From: Bdellovibrio sp.
GTDB lineage: Bacteria > Bdellovibrionota > Bdellovibrionia > Bdellovibrionales > Bdellovibrionaceae
Assembly: GCA_019104905.1 (NCBI GenBank)
Contig: JAHRXB010000279.1
Span: forward strand, 1-7,663
Length of the DNA: 7,663 bases
Direction of reading: 5' to 3'
The translations under genes and the position numbers were made by a program. Shown here piece after piece: positions 6,248-7,663 of this stretch. Under the pieces are notes generated by a model, which was given only the letters and a program-made list of their open reading frames with translations, did no database searches and was not told where the DNA came from. Position 1 is the first letter of the stretch, and every line of letters starts with the position of its first letter.

Positions 6248-6733
6248 TTACTTTTTTACCGACTTCTTCTTTGTTGGGGTTGCCGTGGGCTCTCGCACTC
6301 CGCAGGGACGCTCCTTGATCAACTTTAATCCCGAGTCCATGTCAGGATGAAGGGGGTCCGGCACTCTCTCTTTAATGTCTTCTCGCATGAAACGAGCCGT
6401 GTAGGGTTTGTCGGGGGCGGTGAGGCGGCGAACCTCTTCGGCACTTAGCATAGACTCCACCGAGCCACGATAGTTCTTCACGGGTTCAGACAAGCGCCCA
6501 CGTAAGGTCACAGCACTCCCCAAATAGATCTCGGCCAGTTCGGCCAAATCGGGAGCCAGACTCAAGGTCGTTTCACTCATGGAACCATCGTAAAGCTTCA
6601 CAACATTCTGGCCATCCACCTTACGAATCACTCCGCTGATTTCGTACTCTCCACAACGAAACGGCTCTTCGCCAAGAGCGCTCAGAGCGAAAAAAGAAAT
6701 CCACATCATTAACAAGTTTTTCCACATCTTCAT
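6248..6733 (-). CDS. Small exported protein with OB-fold-like core, function unknown
   Basis: The protein has 161 residues from ATG 6733, which overlaps the stop codon of the upstream gene as ATGA and has GGAG nine bases upstream. A TTG six codons earlier (6751) is in frame but less likely. Residues 1-21 form a signal peptide (MKMWKNLL, hydrophobic core, cleavage after ALG21). The mature part starts with EEPFRCGEYEISGVIRKVDG. Short beta strands follow (YEISGVIRKV 30-39, VVKLYDG 44-50, SAVTLRGRLSEPV 73-85), an arrangement seen in small OB-fold proteins. A variable segment comes next, then a C-terminal Thr/Pro/Lys-rich tail (148-161). Cys27 and Cys144 could form a disulfide. I do not recognise a family. 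The four-base overlap suggests it works with the caspase-like protein, possibly in the periplasm. Confidence 0.75.
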   Translation of the reverse strand: MKMWKNLLMMWISFFALSALGEEPFRCGEYEISGVIRKVDGQNVVKLYDGSMSETTLSLAPDLAELAEIYLGSAVTLRGRLSEPVKNYRGSVESMLSAEEVRRLTAPDKPYTARFMREDIKERVPDPLHPDMDSGLKLIKERPCGVREPTATPTKKKSVKK

Positions 6734-7663
6734 AATACAAAACTCCGGCAAGGATTTGCCTTTTTTTCTTGAGACGAAAAGTGCTCATATAACATCTGAT
6801 AAACATCTCTTTCCGCCTTCGCCACCTCTTTGGCCGTGAAATAGATGCCCGAAACTTTTTTTTCATATTGCGCTTTCAAAGACTTCCATCTTTTAAACGA
6901 TGCGCTGGCGACTTGTTCTTTATAGAGATTCAATTCAGCAACTCCATCCCCACGCAACTTTCCCTCTTTTTGCTGGGACATAAGATCCGAATAGCCATAT
7001 TCCCATTGTCTATTGTTGCCGCAAAGTTGGTTGCGACCCAAAGGGACACAGCGTTTTTGATTTTCACGCTGTGTCGCCCGATACGCCAGCTCCGCCCCAG
7101 AACGTTTTTCTTGATAGTTTTTCATCGCCGTTTCCAAGTTCTTAAACACCGGCTCTAAGGAAAGCTTTTCGATTTCATAGCGGATCTTGATTTGAGTGTA
7201 CATGTCCGGCGACTTCTGAATTTCGCGCAACTGAGCGATCAGTTTTTTATAGGGTGAAGAACTCAATCCTTCGCAGGTGCCTTTTTTGTCAAGCTCCTCG
7301 GTCAACGACGTTGCTTCTAACATTGAGTCCGAAAGAAATTTCGTCAGCTCATACGCCTTCTTCCCGGCCTCCGTTGAAATCTGCGGGGTTCCGGGGGAAA
7401 GAGCTCCCTTCTTCATGCGGGCGGAAAGAAACGCCTCTTCTAGATTTGTTCCTGACTTCAAACTTTTTCCAATATACTGGCCGGCATTAACATACCCCAG
7501 ATTGTGGGAGGCTCCTGAAACAACGCACGTTTTATCCGTCGCTAACGCAAGGGAAGAGCCCGAATGGCAGGAAAAATCCAATATCGCAAGCTGCACCCCA
7601 TTTTTCTCTGCGAGATCTCGAAGTTCTTTTAGTTCGTTCAAGTCAAATTGCTTGTCAGAGGTC
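6730..7663 (-). CDS. Caspase-like (clan CD) cysteine-peptidase-type protein, 5' end outside the window
   Basis: The frame is open to the window edge, so the N-terminus is missing; about 310 residues are visible. Residues are numbered from a TTG codon at 7641, which is unlikely to be the true start. A hydrophobic strand VQLAIL (16-21) leads into D-F-S-C-H-S-G-S (22-29). This resembles the clan CD pattern of hydrophobic strand, Asp, and nucleophile Cys (here Cys25) followed by H-S-G, as in metacaspases (DSCHSG). The next strand, CVVSGASHNLGYVNAG (39-54), fits the post-catalytic 'SA/AS' strand. LEEAFLSARMKKG and TPQIS (67-89) resemble the end of such domains. The catalytic His-Gly would lie upstream, outside the window. 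Residues 95-303 are mostly helical, charged and unfamiliar, with Cys123, 198, 207 and 298. The stop overlaps the start of the next gene by four bases. A pseudo-enzyme or a CHAT-like relative cannot be excluded. Confidence 0.65.
   Translation of the reverse strand, partial: TSDKQFDLNELKELRDLAEKNGVQLAILDFSCHSGSSLALATDKTCVVSGASHNLGYVNAGQYIGKSLKSGTNLEEAFLSARMKKGALSPGTPQISTEAGKKAYELTKFLSDSMLEATSLTEELDKKGTCEGLSSSPYKKLIAQLREIQKSPDMYTQIKIRYEIEKLSLEPVFKNLETAMKNYQEKRSGAELAYRATQRENQKRCVPLGRNQLCGNNRQWEYGYSDLMSQQKEGKLRGDGVAELNLYKEQVASASFKRWKSLKAQYEKKVSGIYFTAKEVAKAERDVYQMLYEHFSSQEKKANPCRSFVL

Noticed and set aside
6868..7490. Rightward open frames of 96 and 78 residues opposite the caspase-like gene
   Set aside because: They are antisense shadows with no domain signal, while the minus-strand frame has a clear motif and a coupled downstream gene.

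Overview
The window looks like a chromosomal stretch of a Gram-negative, motile bacterium with moderate G+C. Two methyl-accepting chemotaxis proteins without an evident HAMP domain, an outer-membrane beta-barrel protein and the overall gene style fit the Bdellovibrio group. That assignment is an impression from the proteins, not a measured placement. No insertion sequence, phage gene, CRISPR array or rRNA is seen.

Layout from left to right. A complete tRNA-Ser(GCU) gene lies at 102-192, followed by a rightward gene for a secreted, probably barrel-forming outer-membrane protein (285-1214). Next is a divergent pair: a leftward VOC/glyoxalase-fold gene (1261-1623) and a rightward MarR-family repressor gene (1731-2177). 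Their shared intergenic region carries two palindromic operator-like sites (1671-1684 and 1689-1702). A second divergent pair follows: a leftward chemoreceptor with a small helical sensor (2196-3704) and a rightward chemoreceptor with a NIT-like sensor domain (3914-5674). The right third is leftward throughout: queF (5689-6201), a small exported protein with an OB-fold-like core (6248-6733), and the 3' part of a protein with a caspase-like (clan CD) cysteine-protease motif (6730 to the window edge).

How the parts may work together. The VOC-MarR pair reads as a compact self-contained switch in which a small-molecule-responsive repressor controls itself and a ligand-binding neighbour. The two chemoreceptors would feed a shared CheA/CheW array encoded elsewhere. 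The caspase-like gene and the small exported-protein gene overlap by four bases (ATGA) and are almost certainly co-translated, so they probably form one functional unit. queF, 46 bases downstream on the same strand, makes the queuosine precursor preQ1 and may only share the transcript.

The most unusual points are as follows. (1) A near-identical 27-base sequence flanks the VOC-MarR cassette; its right copy is the coding 3' end of the first chemoreceptor, and its left copy looks like an orphan chemoreceptor tail. (2) The caspase-like motif sits in a protein with an unfamiliar helical C-terminal region. (3) The VOC protein lacks the usual metal ligands beside a tandem MarR operator. (4) One chemoreceptor carries a NIT-like, possibly nitrate/nitrite-type, sensor.
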